A stretch of 8,325 nucleotides of DNA, from assembly GCA_022837595.1 (NCBI GenBank), contig JALHFX010000112.1, forward strand, positions 1 through 8,325, written 5' to 3'. The notes below the pieces were generated by a model that was not told the origin of the DNA, did not search any database, and saw only the letters and a program-made list of their open reading frames with translations. Below are positions 1 through 5,750 of the stretch, in pieces. Made by a program: the position numbers and the translations under genes. Each line of letters begins with the position of its first letter. Positions within the stretch are counted from its first letter, which is position 1. Source of the stretch: Propionibacterium sp. (GTDB lineage: Bacteria > Actinomycetota > Actinomycetes > Propionibacteriales > Propionibacteriaceae).

Positions 1-830
1 TGCACGCCGTTGTCCTCGGCCGGTGGCAGGTTGCCGGCACGCACATTGACCTGGATCGCCGGCAGGATCAGCGTCGGCATGGCCAGCGTGCGATCGCGTG
101 CGGTGCGCATGGCGACGAAGTCGGCCTCGGTTACGCCGTCATGGACGTGGATGTTCTTCGCCCGCTGCTCGGCCACGGTGGTTTCCCACACCGGGGCGCG
201 GTCGTCGGGCGGATAGTCGTGGCACAGGTGCAGGCGCGTCTCGGGCGGCAGCGACAGCACCTTGCGGATCGAGCGGAACAGCGTGGCCGCATCGCCGCCG
301 GGGAAGTCGCAGCGCGCGGTGCCGTAGTCCGGCATGAACAGGGTGTCGCCGACGAAGGCGTCCTGCCCGACGATGTAGGTCAGGCATGCCGGCGTATGAC
401 CGGGGGTGTGCATCACCTCGACGTCCAGCCCGCCAATGCGGAAGCGCTCGCCGTCCTCGAACAGGTGGTCGAACTCGGCGCCATGGGTGTTCATGTCCTT
501 GGCGTTGAAGATGTCCTTGAACACGCCCTGCACCTGACGGATATGCGCGCCGATGGCGATCCTGCCGCCAAGCTGCTGCTTGAGGTAGAGCGCGGCCGAA
601 AGGTGGTCCGCGTGGGCGTGAGTCTCGAGCAGCCAGTCGACGTGCAGTCCGGCGTCACGCACGAAGGCGATGACGACGTCGGCCGAGGCGCGCGAGGTGC
701 GTCCCGACTTGGGCTCGTAGTCGAGCACGCTGTCGATGATCGCGGCGCGTGCTGTCGCAGGGTCGGACACCACGTGAGTGACGGTGTTGGTGGCGGCGTC
801 GAAGAAGGACCGGATGTCTGCCTGTGGCAT
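1..830 (-). CDS. MBL-fold hydrolase, persulfide dioxygenase/BLH type (partial, 3' end off the left edge)
   Basis: This is a metallo-beta-lactamase-fold enzyme of the ETHE1/SdoA/BLH group. Characterised members oxidise glutathione persulfide or sulfane sulfur to sulfite in the cytoplasm with one iron. 276 residues are visible. The metal-binding motif HAHADH lies at residues 71-76, and further ligands are H145 (TPGHT), D162 (GDTLF) and H204 (CHDY). The stretch ARCDFPGGD near residue 174 and the C-terminal VNVRAGNLPPAEDNG are typical of BLH-type members rather than glyoxalase II. From family length, only about a dozen residues are likely missing beyond base 1. The ATG at 830 has a good GAGGAG site 7 bases upstream (843-838). 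It starts 39 bp after the TDT transporter gene and is probably co-transcribed with it. The MBL fold and metal site are secure. The persulfide substrate is family-based inference, and a generic hydrolase cannot be excluded. Confidence 0.9.
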   Translation of the reverse strand, partial: MPQADIRSFFDAATNTVTHVVSDPATARAAIIDSVLDYEPKSGRTSRASADVVIAFVRDAGLHVDWLLETHAHADHLSAALYLKQQLGGRIAIGAHIRQVQGVFKDIFNAKDMNTHGAEFDHLFEDGERFRIGGLDVEVMHTPGHTPACLTYIVGQDAFVGDTLFMPDYGTARCDFPGGDAATLFRSIRKVLSLPPETRLHLCHDYPPDDRAPVWETTVAEQRAKNIHVHDGVTEADFVAMRTARDRTLAMPTLILPAIQVNVRAGNLPPAEDNGV

Positions 831-869
831 TGGAAAGCTCCTCATGTCGGTTCGTGGCTGAGTGGGCCC

Positions 870-1868
870 TCACTCGGGCACGCAGATCTGGCCGCGGCTG
901 GCGGCCCGTAGGGTCTTGAAGGCCAGCAGCGCGACGACGCCGCTCAGCACCGCGAGCATCAGCCAGGACAGCCCTGCATAGAAGGCCTGGCCGCTGCGCG
1001 CACTCATCTCGAAGGTGGCGATCGTCATGGCCGCCAGCGGGAAGGAATAGGCCCACGCCGAGATGAAGAAGGGCAGGCGGAAGAAGCGCACCGCATTGCT
1101 CGCCAGCAGCAGGGTCAGGAACAGCGCGGTGAAGTAGAGCACGCGGGCGAAGGCGTCGACCTGGCCGGTGAGTGCGACATAGGCCAGGAAGCCGACCGAG
1201 GGCGGGGCGATCAGGATGAAGAGCGTGGGGGTCAGGCGCGCGGGCAGCGGCTCGTGGAAGAACAGCCGGTACAGCACGATCGTCATCAGCACCAGCCAGA
1301 ACACCAGCCCGATGCTGAAGAAGAACCAGCTGATGTCCGCCGGGGCGAAGCGCACGCCGGCGATTGGCACGATGATGTTGCCCACCACCGGGATGAACCA
1401 GGCCGGGTTGGCGTGCTTGATGTCGTAGTGGGTGTGGTGGATCCAGCTGCTCATGGCGAACAGCGTGAACATGAGATGCACGGCGGCGCCGATGCCCCAC
1501 ATCCATTGTGCGACGGCCGGGGCGTCCTGCGCCCAGCTGATCGACAGCAGCAGCAGGCCGATGGAGATGGCGGGGAAGAAATTGAGCCGCACCGGATGGG
1601 CGCGATCGGCCTTCACCGCCCCGGGGTGTCGCAGCAGCTTGGCTCCGTACATCGCCAGCAGGAACAGGTACAGCGCACTCGCCAGCCAGCGCAGCGCGAC
1701 GCCGACCTCGACCGGCACGCCGCCGGTGTGATGGGCCTTGAGCCAGGCAATGGTGAGGCCCGCCATGCCCATCACGGTGGAGAACAGGGCGACCGGGAAA
1801 TGCGCGAGCCGTCCGCCATGCGCATCGTGCGCAGCGGCGGGCCTGGTGGAGGAGGCGGGGGCGTTCAT
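870..1868 (-). CDS. TDT/SLAC1-family anion channel or transporter (TehA-like)
   Basis: 332-residue integral membrane protein of the tellurite-resistance/dicarboxylate transporter (TDT) family, which includes TehA, plant SLAC1 and the fungal sulfite exporter Ssu1. Family signatures are NPAWFIPVVGNIIVPIAG at residues 154-171 and WAYSFPLAAMTIAT at 272-285. Hydrophobic segments recur along the chain (for example about 24-44, 58-75, 96-113, 121-140, 154-171, 180-200, 213-233, 241-261, 268-286 and 296-317), in keeping with the ten-helix TehA fold. The first 20 residues are polar and probably cytoplasmic. The start at 1868 has an AAGGAAG site just upstream. It lies 20 bp downstream of the DUF2141 gene and 39 bp upstream of the MBL enzyme gene. 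The substrate cannot be read from the sequence. A sulfite or related anion would fit the neighbourhood. Other TDT substrates (malate, nitrate, chloride, tellurite-linked) remain possible. Confidence 0.9.
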   Translation of the reverse strand: MNAPASSTRPAAAHDAHGGRLAHFPVALFSTVMGMAGLTIAWLKAHHTGGVPVEVGVALRWLASALYLFLLAMYGAKLLRHPGAVKADRAHPVRLNFFPAISIGLLLLSISWAQDAPAVAQWMWGIGAAVHLMFTLFAMSSWIHHTHYDIKHANPAWFIPVVGNIIVPIAGVRFAPADISWFFFSIGLVFWLVLMTIVLYRLFFHEPLPARLTPTLFILIAPPSVGFLAYVALTGQVDAFARVLYFTALFLTLLLASNAVRFFRLPFFISAWAYSFPLAAMTIATFEMSARSGQAFYAGLSWLMLAVLSGVVALLAFKTLRAASRGQICVPE

Positions 1869-1888
1869 CGTTCTTCCTTGCAGGGCTG

Positions 1889-2320
1889 TCAGTAACGGAG
1901 GTCGATGCTGATCCGGGCGGTGCCCGCACCGGCAGCTACTTCGAAGGCACTGTCCGCGAACGCGGGCGGGCCGGACACGGTGGGATTGTTCGAGAGGCCG
2001 TAGCCTTCGGTCGGGAACATGCCGAAGCGGCGATTGAGTTCGCCGTTACCGTCCTCGTCGTGATAGACCATGATCGCGTAGCGACCGGGCGGCAGCGCAC
2101 CGAAGCTCACCGTCACCGTACCGGCGCTGGCCGGCACCTGCTGTATGGCGACGGCCTGCGCTTCCTTGCGGAAGGTTTTCGGGTCGGAATACAGCCCCAC
2201 GCGCAGGCTTCCGCGATCATGCTGGATTCCAGCCAGACTGACTTCAAGTGCGGACTCTTGCGCCAACACCGTGGTGGCGGTTGTGGCAGAGAGGAGGAAC
2301 ACGAGCAGATGAGAGCTCAT
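1889..2320 (-). CDS. DUF2141 secreted protein
   Basis: 143-residue exported protein with a signal peptide (residues 1-20, cleavage expected after TTVLA before QES). The rest is a single DUF2141 domain, predicted to be a small beta-rich fold. The family signature is clear: PPGRYAIMVYHDEDGNGELN (residues 77-96) followed by GMFPTEGYGLSNN (100-112). Within it, D88-x-D90-x-N92-x-E94 resembles an EF-hand calcium loop, although no helix-loop-helix is evident. No function is established for the family. The ATG at 2320 has GGGAG about 10 bases upstream. It lies 39 bp after the dsrE-like gene and 20 bp before the TDT transporter gene, so it is very probably in the same operon. It may be a periplasmic accessory of the transporter or of the DsrE-like protein, but that is guesswork. 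Confidence 0.85.
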   Translation of the reverse strand: MSSHLLVFLLSATTATTVLAQESALEVSLAGIQHDRGSLRVGLYSDPKTFRKEAQAVAIQQVPASAGTVTVSFGALPPGRYAIMVYHDEDGNGELNRRFGMFPTEGYGLSNNPTVSGPPAFADSAFEVAAGAGTARISIDLRY

Positions 2321-2359
2321 GGCGTGGGACTCCCGTTGATGATTAAGTGCGATAAATCG

Positions 2360-2776
2360 TCAGAAGCCAATGACCTTGCGGTTCGGCTCCAGCAGGGCGG
2401 CGCCCATGTCGGCCGGCTTGGCCGGCTTGATGCCGTCCTTGAGGTCTTCGGGCTTCTTGCCGCTGTTGGGCAGGTAGAGCGCGCACACCGAGGCGGTGGC
2501 GCCCTTCTTCAGCGCGCCGTCGAGTAGTTGCGCTGGTGTCACGTTGTTGGGTTTGAGCGCTGCGCCGCCGGCATCCTTGAGTGCGAGGTCGCCGGCGTGG
2601 TCACACAGCAGGATGTCGACCTGTGCGCCCTGTTCCTGCATCTGGTTGGCCAGCACCATGGCCATGCCCTGGGTCATCGGGCTCTGGGCATTGAGGACGA
2701 CGGTGACGGCGGGCCTGTCGGCGAGCGCGGCGGTGGGACCGAAGGCGATGGCGAGGGCAACGAGGGCTTTCTTCAT
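2360..2776 (-). CDS. Secreted DsrE-like sulfur-carrier family protein
   Basis: 138-residue protein of the DsrE/DsrF-like superfamily, whose cytoplasmic relatives (DsrE, TusD) pass sulfane sulfur on a cysteine. An N-terminal signal peptide (KKALVALAIAFGPTAALA, cleavage near residues 19/20) puts this one in the periplasm. The core VVLNAQSPMTQGMAMVLANQ leads into LLCDHAGDLAL with C58. A second cysteine, C98, sits in SVCALYLPN. Both cysteines are in places typical of secreted DsrE-like proteins and could hold a persulfide or form a disulfide. The start is set at 2776 because AGGAG lies 7 bases upstream and the signal peptide begins there. A longer in-frame reading from 2887 would run deep into the upstream gene and has no signal sequence at its front. 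It lies between DUF3817 (37 bp) and DUF2141 (39 bp). Sulfur transfer is a family inference. Confidence 0.85.
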   Translation of the reverse strand: MKKALVALAIAFGPTAALADRPAVTVVLNAQSPMTQGMAMVLANQMQEQGAQVDILLCDHAGDLALKDAGGAALKPNNVTPAQLLDGALKKGATASVCALYLPNSGKKPEDLKDGIKPAKPADMGAALLEPNRKVIGF

Positions 2777-2813
2777 GGCAATGCTCCTGTGGAATGAGTG
2801 ATGTGTCGATGAA

Positions 2814-3113
2814 TCAGGTCTGCAATTCCGGATAGGCCTGGCGCAGCTTGTGATCGGCGAGAAATGCGCCCAAGGGCAGGAGGGCACCGAGGAGCAGTAA
2901 AAGCGCGAGGCCGGGGCGGAGGATTCTGCGTGCGAGCGCGCTCAGCGTTGCAGTCGCAAGGGACAGGAACAGAGCCCCGTGCAAGGGTCCCAGCAGCTTC
3001 ACGCCAAGTGGCTGGTCGAGCATGTACTTGACCGGCACGGCGACGAACACCAGGGCGAGCAGTGCGATGCCGTCCGAAAAGGCGAGCCAGTAGAGGATCT
3101 TGCGGTGGGACAT
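2814..3113 (-). CDS. DUF3817-type small integral membrane protein
   Basis: 99-residue hydrophobic protein with about three membrane helices (roughly residues 8-29, 38-58 and 66-85) and a short polar C-terminus. The pattern of an aromatic/acidic first helix (WLAFSDGIALLALVFVAVPV), then KYML, then LGPLHGALF at 41-49 matches the DUF3817 family of roughly 90-110-residue membrane proteins, for which no function is known. The gene begins 16 bp after the stop of the disulfide reductase gene. No strong ribosome-binding site precedes the ATG, which suggests translation coupled to the upstream gene. It is followed 37 bp later by the secreted DsrE-like gene. It could anchor or partner a redox protein of the cluster, but nothing in the sequence shows this. 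Confidence 0.8.
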   Translation of the reverse strand: MSHRKILYWLAFSDGIALLALVFVAVPVKYMLDQPLGVKLLGPLHGALFLSLATATLSALARRILRPGLALLLLLGALLPLGAFLADHKLRQAYPELQT

Positions 3114-3129
3114 GCTAGGCGACTCAACG

Positions 3130-4554
3130 TCAGAGGTGCTCGACGGGCTTAAGCCCGATCGGGTAGGGGTTGAGGGGCGGCAACTGCGCGGCGATGTCCT
3201 GCAGCGCTGTCTGCAGCATCTCCTCGACTACGGGGTGGTAGAAGGGCAAGGCCAGCAGATCGTGCGCCGTCTCGCCGCGCTGTATGGCCCAGGCAAGCAG
3301 ATGGGCGAGATGTTCACCACCTGTCGCGACCATCGCGGCGCCGAGCAGTCGGCCATCGGTCGCGTCGGCATAGACGCGCAGCAGGCTGTCGGTGGCGCCG
3401 AGGATGCGGGCGCGTCCGTTCTTGTCGCCGCTGCCGGTGCCGACCACGACCCCGTAGGTGGGCAGGGCGTCGAAGCGCATGCCGACCGCGGCGATGTCCG
3501 GGTCGGAGAAGGCGATGCCGAGTGGCACCTTGCGCCAGAAGCGGGTGGGGGCTTCGCGGGCAGCGTTGTAGCCGGCAATCGCGCCTTCGTCGGCAGCCTC
3601 ATGCATTAGCGGCCGGTCTGCATTGGCGTCGCCGGCGATGAAGACCGGCAACTCGCCAACCTGCATGGTTGTCGGGTCGAAGCGCGGGGTGCCGCGTTCG
3701 TCGAGCGGGAAGCCGGCGGCTTCCAGGCCCAGGCTGTCGACGTTGGGGCGCCGGCCGAGGGCGGCGAGCAGCAGTTCGACTTCGGCCTTCCGTCCGTCCG
3801 CGTGCATGACAATGCCGGATGTGCTGCGCTCGAGCCGGGTCTGCGTGCCCAGCCAGAGTTCGATCTCCTGGCCAAAACGTTCGCGTGCGCGCTGGCCGAG
3901 TGCAGGATCGACGATGCCGCCGACGTTCGGCGCGAGGTCTGCCCCGACCACGCGGATGCCGAGGCGGGACAGCGCGAGCCCCATCTCGAGCCCGATGGCA
4001 CCGAGTCCGAGAATACCGATGCTGCGCGGAAGCGCATCGAGTTCGAAGAGTGCGTCGGTCGAGATCACGCGATCGCGCACGTCGTCCAGCCAGCCGGGCA
4101 TGACCGGGCGCGAACCGGTGGCGATGACGACGGCACGGGCGCGCACGCGCTGCAGGCCGGCAGGCGACGAGACCTCGATGAGCGTGGGTTCTAGAAAGTG
4201 CGCCGTGCCTTCGATGAGTTTGTCGCCGGCGGCGGCCCGCGCCTTGCTGGCACCGCTGCTGGCGAAGAAGTCGCGTTGTTCGCGCAGCCCCGCCCAAGTC
4301 GCGGCAAGGTCGATGGACAGGGCCTCGACGCCGCTTGCGCCGATCCCGGCCATGGCTTTGCGTGTCGCCCACTCCGCACCGGCATGCAGTGCGACCTTCG
4401 AGGGCATGCAGCCCACCCGGGCGCAGGTGGTGCCAAGCGGGCCGCGGTCGATCAGCAGGAAGTCGCGCCCGGCACGACGCACCTCACGCAGCGCATAGAG
4501 CCCGGCGCTGCCCGCGCCGATGATAGCGACATCGGTCTGGATTTCGTTGGTCAT
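3130..4554 (-). CDS. Dihydrolipoyl-dehydrogenase-like FAD/NAD disulfide reductase
   Basis: 474-residue class I pyridine nucleotide-disulfide oxidoreductase, the normal length for dihydrolipoyl dehydrogenases. In order: FAD-binding GAGSAG at residues 13-18; redox disulfide C44/C49 in TTCARVGCMPSK; ATGSRP at 145-150; NAD-binding GLGAIGLE at 183-190; second FAD motif FIAGDAN at 305-311; FSDPDIAAVG at 349-358 opening the dimerisation domain; and the catalytic HPVVEE pair H440/E445. The active site is therefore complete, and the enzyme should move electrons between NAD(P)H and a disulfide. The usual CxNxGC redox motif is CARVGC here, and no 2-oxoacid dehydrogenase or lipoyl-protein gene is nearby, so the substrate may not be an E2 complex. 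There is no heavy-metal domain or C-terminal Cys pair, which argues against mercuric reductase. The gene follows the peroxiredoxin gene by 67 bp and precedes DUF3817 by 16 bp. The ribosome site at 4554 is weak. Confidence 0.88.
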   Translation of the reverse strand: MTNEIQTDVAIIGAGSAGLYALREVRRAGRDFLLIDRGPLGTTCARVGCMPSKVALHAGAEWATRKAMAGIGASGVEALSIDLAATWAGLREQRDFFASSGASKARAAAGDKLIEGTAHFLEPTLIEVSSPAGLQRVRARAVVIATGSRPVMPGWLDDVRDRVISTDALFELDALPRSIGILGLGAIGLEMGLALSRLGIRVVGADLAPNVGGIVDPALGQRARERFGQEIELWLGTQTRLERSTSGIVMHADGRKAEVELLLAALGRRPNVDSLGLEAAGFPLDERGTPRFDPTTMQVGELPVFIAGDANADRPLMHEAADEGAIAGYNAAREAPTRFWRKVPLGIAFSDPDIAAVGMRFDALPTYGVVVGTGSGDKNGRARILGATDSLLRVYADATDGRLLGAAMVATGGEHLAHLLAWAIQRGETAHDLLALPFYHPVVEEMLQTALQDIAAQLPPLNPYPIGLKPVEHL

Positions 4555-4582
4555 ACGATTTCTGTCTCATACCGGCATGGAT

Positions 4583-4613
4583 GCCCTGCAGCGGGCCAGG
4601 CTCGCTGCAGGGC
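4583..4613 (-). terminator. Strong hairpin between peroxiredoxin and disulfide reductase genes
   Basis: Perfect 10-bp inverted repeat, GCCCTGCAGC at 4583-4592 and GCTGCAGGGC at 4604-4613, with an 11-base loop. It begins 9 bases after the peroxiredoxin stop codon. No U-run follows on the minus strand, so it is a weak candidate for an intrinsic terminator. It is more likely an attenuator, an mRNA 3'-end stabiliser or a processing site that would let the peroxiredoxin be expressed more than the genes behind it. The repeat is seen directly. Its role is inferred. Confidence 0.55.
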
Positions 4614-4621
4614 GGGGCGGT

Positions 4622-5266
4622 TTACAGCGACTTGGTGGAGAAGTACCAATCGACCGTGTTGTAACCCTCGGAGGCGCGCTTGTCGGCTGCCTCGGCGGTC
4701 TTCGGCGGGGAGACGATCACGTCCTTTCCCGGGCACCAGTTCTCGGGCGTGGCGACGCCGTGCGTGTCCGAGGTCTGCAGCGCCTGCAGCAGGCGGACGA
4801 ACTCGTCGATGCTGCGGCCGTTGCTCATCGGGTAATACACCATGGCGCGCAGGATGCCATTGGGGTCGATGAAGAAGGTCGCGCGCACGGCCTGGGTGTC
4901 GGCGGCACCCGGATGGACCATGCCATAGGCGCGGGCGACGTCCATCTTGATGTCCTCGATGATCGGGAACGGGATGTCGACGCCGAATTTCTCCTTGATG
5001 TTGCGTGTCCAGGCCAGGTGCGAGAACAGGCTGTCGATCGACAGGCCGAGCAGGTCGCAATTCATCTCGGCGAACTTGGGTGCTGCATTGGCGAAACCGA
5101 TGAACTCGGTGGTGCACACGGGGGTGAAGTCTGCAGGATGCGAGAACAGGATCAGCCACTTGCCGCGATAGTCCTCGAGCGAACGTTCACCATGCGTGGT
5201 GCGGACGCTGAAGGCAGGGGCTGGTTCGTTCAGGCGGGGGAAGCTGAATTGCTGTGCGGTTTCCAT
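4622..5266 (-). CDS. Peroxiredoxin, 1-Cys/Prx6 subfamily
   Basis: 214-residue thioredoxin-fold peroxidase that reduces hydrogen peroxide or organic peroxides through a cysteine. The Prx6 active site is SHPADFTPVCTTEF with peroxidatic C51 and the conserved P44/T48. The conserved arginine is R128 in AVRATFFIDPNG. The C-terminal dimer domain carries ENWCPGKDVIVSPPKT (175-190), typical of Prx6. Further cysteines are C70 and C178. C178 could act as a resolving cysteine, so the protein may not be strictly 1-Cys. Length is normal for the family. The ATG at 5266 has AGGAG 8 bases upstream. It is the first gene of the minus-strand array and is separated from the disulfide reductase by 67 bp containing a strong hairpin. 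The neighbouring reductase is a plausible electron source, by inference from position only. Confidence 0.93.
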   Translation of the reverse strand: METAQQFSFPRLNEPAPAFSVRTTHGERSLEDYRGKWLILFSHPADFTPVCTTEFIGFANAAPKFAEMNCDLLGLSIDSLFSHLAWTRNIKEKFGVDIPFPIIEDIKMDVARAYGMVHPGAADTQAVRATFFIDPNGILRAMVYYPMSNGRSIDEFVRLLQALQTSDTHGVATPENWCPGKDVIVSPPKTAEAADKRASEGYNTVDWYFSTKSL

Positions 5267-5310
5267 GATCGTGCTCCTAGGGTGAGGGAGGTGTCTTTCG
5301 ACGGTTAAAC

Positions 5311-5341
5311 ATTAGAGAAAAGCTCTGCTGCGTCTTATCAA
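5311..5341 (-). promoter_or_regulatory. Candidate sigma70-like promoter of the peroxiredoxin-led array
   Basis: On the minus strand TTGATA (5341-5336) is followed, after a rather long 19-base spacer, by TCTAAT (5316-5311). This lies about 45 bases before the peroxiredoxin ATG. Local AT content is higher than in the flanking DNA. The match is modest and the spacing non-ideal. I see no clear operator. Confidence 0.3.
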
Positions 5342-5417
5342 GACATACGCAATCGGCGTGCCAACTCTGTCGAAATGGCCTTGCTGTTGAAACGTCAGCG
5401 CTGGGGCCACAATCGCG

Positions 5418-5440
5418 ACAAACCGCAGAGGCGGGTTTGT
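5418..5440 (-). terminator. Terminator-like hairpin downstream of the recombinase gene
   Basis: ACAAACCGC (5418-5426) pairs with GCGGGTTTGT (5431-5440) around a 4-base AGAG loop, with one bulged G. Read on the minus strand it has an A-rich upstream arm, a GC core and a short TTT-containing downstream arm, the shape of a weak bidirectional intrinsic terminator. It lies about 300 bp beyond the recombinase stop and about 75-100 bp upstream of the candidate promoter of the peroxiredoxin array, so it could insulate the two units. Confidence 0.4.
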
Positions 5441-5442
5441 GC

Positions 5443-5470
5443 CATGCACTGCCGTCAGTGGCAGTGCATG
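5443..5470. repeat. Perfect 11-bp inverted repeat
   Basis: CATGCACTGCC at 5443-5453 and its exact reverse complement GGCAGTGCATG at 5460-5470 flank a 6-base spacer GTCAGT. It sits 2 bases from the preceding hairpin. No T-run follows on either strand, so it could be a protein-binding operator, a recombination site or a REP-like element. Function is unknown. Confidence 0.6.
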
Positions 5471-5626
5471 TTGTGTGTATGGCGCATCAGCAGCCTATTG
5501 AGCACCCCCAATTCGGAAGGCATCAAACGATGCGATGCGCCCCCTCTAGGACGTCTCATCGCGCTCGCCAAACGAGCTGTACCGCGTCCGGATGCGTCCG
5601 CCTAGACGCTGTGCCGCGCGGAACCG

Positions 5627-5640
5627 GCCAGTTGACTGGC
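5627..5640. repeat. 14-bp palindrome GCCAGT-TG-ACTGGC
   Basis: Six-base perfect arms around TG. The compact symmetry is of the kind bound by dimeric regulators or recombinases. It lies 26 bases before the possible gene-start remnant at 5666. No function can be assigned. Confidence 0.4.
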
Positions 5641-5665
5641 GCATTGCAGCCGGACAAAAGGTTGG

Positions 5666-5722
5666 ATGCCAACGACCGCTCAGGCCGAGAAGCAGCCGAT
5701 CAAGAACTACCGGGACCCTAGG
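5666..5722 (+). pseudogene. Possible truncated 5' end of an unidentified gene
   Basis: An ATG at 5666, preceded by AAAAGG about 5 bases upstream, opens a frame whose first 19 codons (MPTTAQAEKQPIKNYRDPR) are almost all GC-ending and read like a genuine soluble N-terminus. After about 5722 the frame loses that bias, crosses the recombinase gene antisense and stops at 5908. This could be the start of a gene cut off by insertion of the recombinase-bearing element. I cannot name the parent protein, and 19 codons can look coding by chance. Confidence 0.25.
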
Positions 5723-5731
5723 AACTCCTGT

Positions 5732-5750
5732 GTTGGTCAGCGGCTACCAA
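5732..5750. repeat. Small inverted repeat over the recombinase stop codon
   Basis: GTTGGT (5732-5737) and ACCAAC (5745-5750) with a 7-base spacer straddle the end of the recombinase gene. It may be a weak transcript-end hairpin or part of a recombination site. It is too short to be sure of either. Confidence 0.3.

Larger units (their letters stand above)
5290..5743. other. Gene-poor, palindrome-rich junction region
   Basis: About 450 bp without a supported gene, between the promoter of the minus-strand array and the stop codon of the recombinase gene. It holds at least four inverted repeats (5418-5440, 5443-5470, 5627-5640, 5732-5750), smaller ones such as GCATC/GATGC at 5520-5533 and GGCGCATC/GATGCGCC at 5481-5541, and a possible truncated gene start at 5666. 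Short open frames here lack consistent third-position GC bias. It most likely contains the left border of the element carrying the recombinase, but no matching repeat is visible on the right side of the window to fix the end. Confidence 0.5.

Noticed and set aside
1..830. Glyoxalase II or a true beta-lactamase
   Set aside because: The HAHADH site alone fits the whole fold, but the CDFPGGD stretch and the C-terminal RAGNLPPAEDNG match BLH/persulfide-dioxygenase relatives better.
141..911. Long plus-strand open frame opposite the MBL gene
   Set aside because: It is antisense to a well-supported enzyme with all metal ligands. Its product has no motif, and long antisense frames are expected in GC-rich DNA.
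655..1929. 424-codon minus-strand frame overlapping the TDT gene
   Set aside because: Arg/Pro/Ala-rich frame-shifted shadow of the TDT and MBL genes, without signatures. The 870-1868 frame carries the real family motifs.
3599..4498. Long frames on both strands within the disulfide reductase gene
   Set aside because: Ser/Arg/Pro-rich products with no domain. They overlap a complete flavoprotein with all catalytic motifs.
3130..4554. Mercuric reductase
   Set aside because: No N-terminal heavy-metal domain and no C-terminal vicinal cysteines, and no mer genes nearby.
5443..5470. Integron attC site or CRISPR repeat
   Set aside because: It lacks the paired R/L core motifs of attC, and no spaced, repeated copies exist in the window, so neither an integron cassette nor a CRISPR array is supported.
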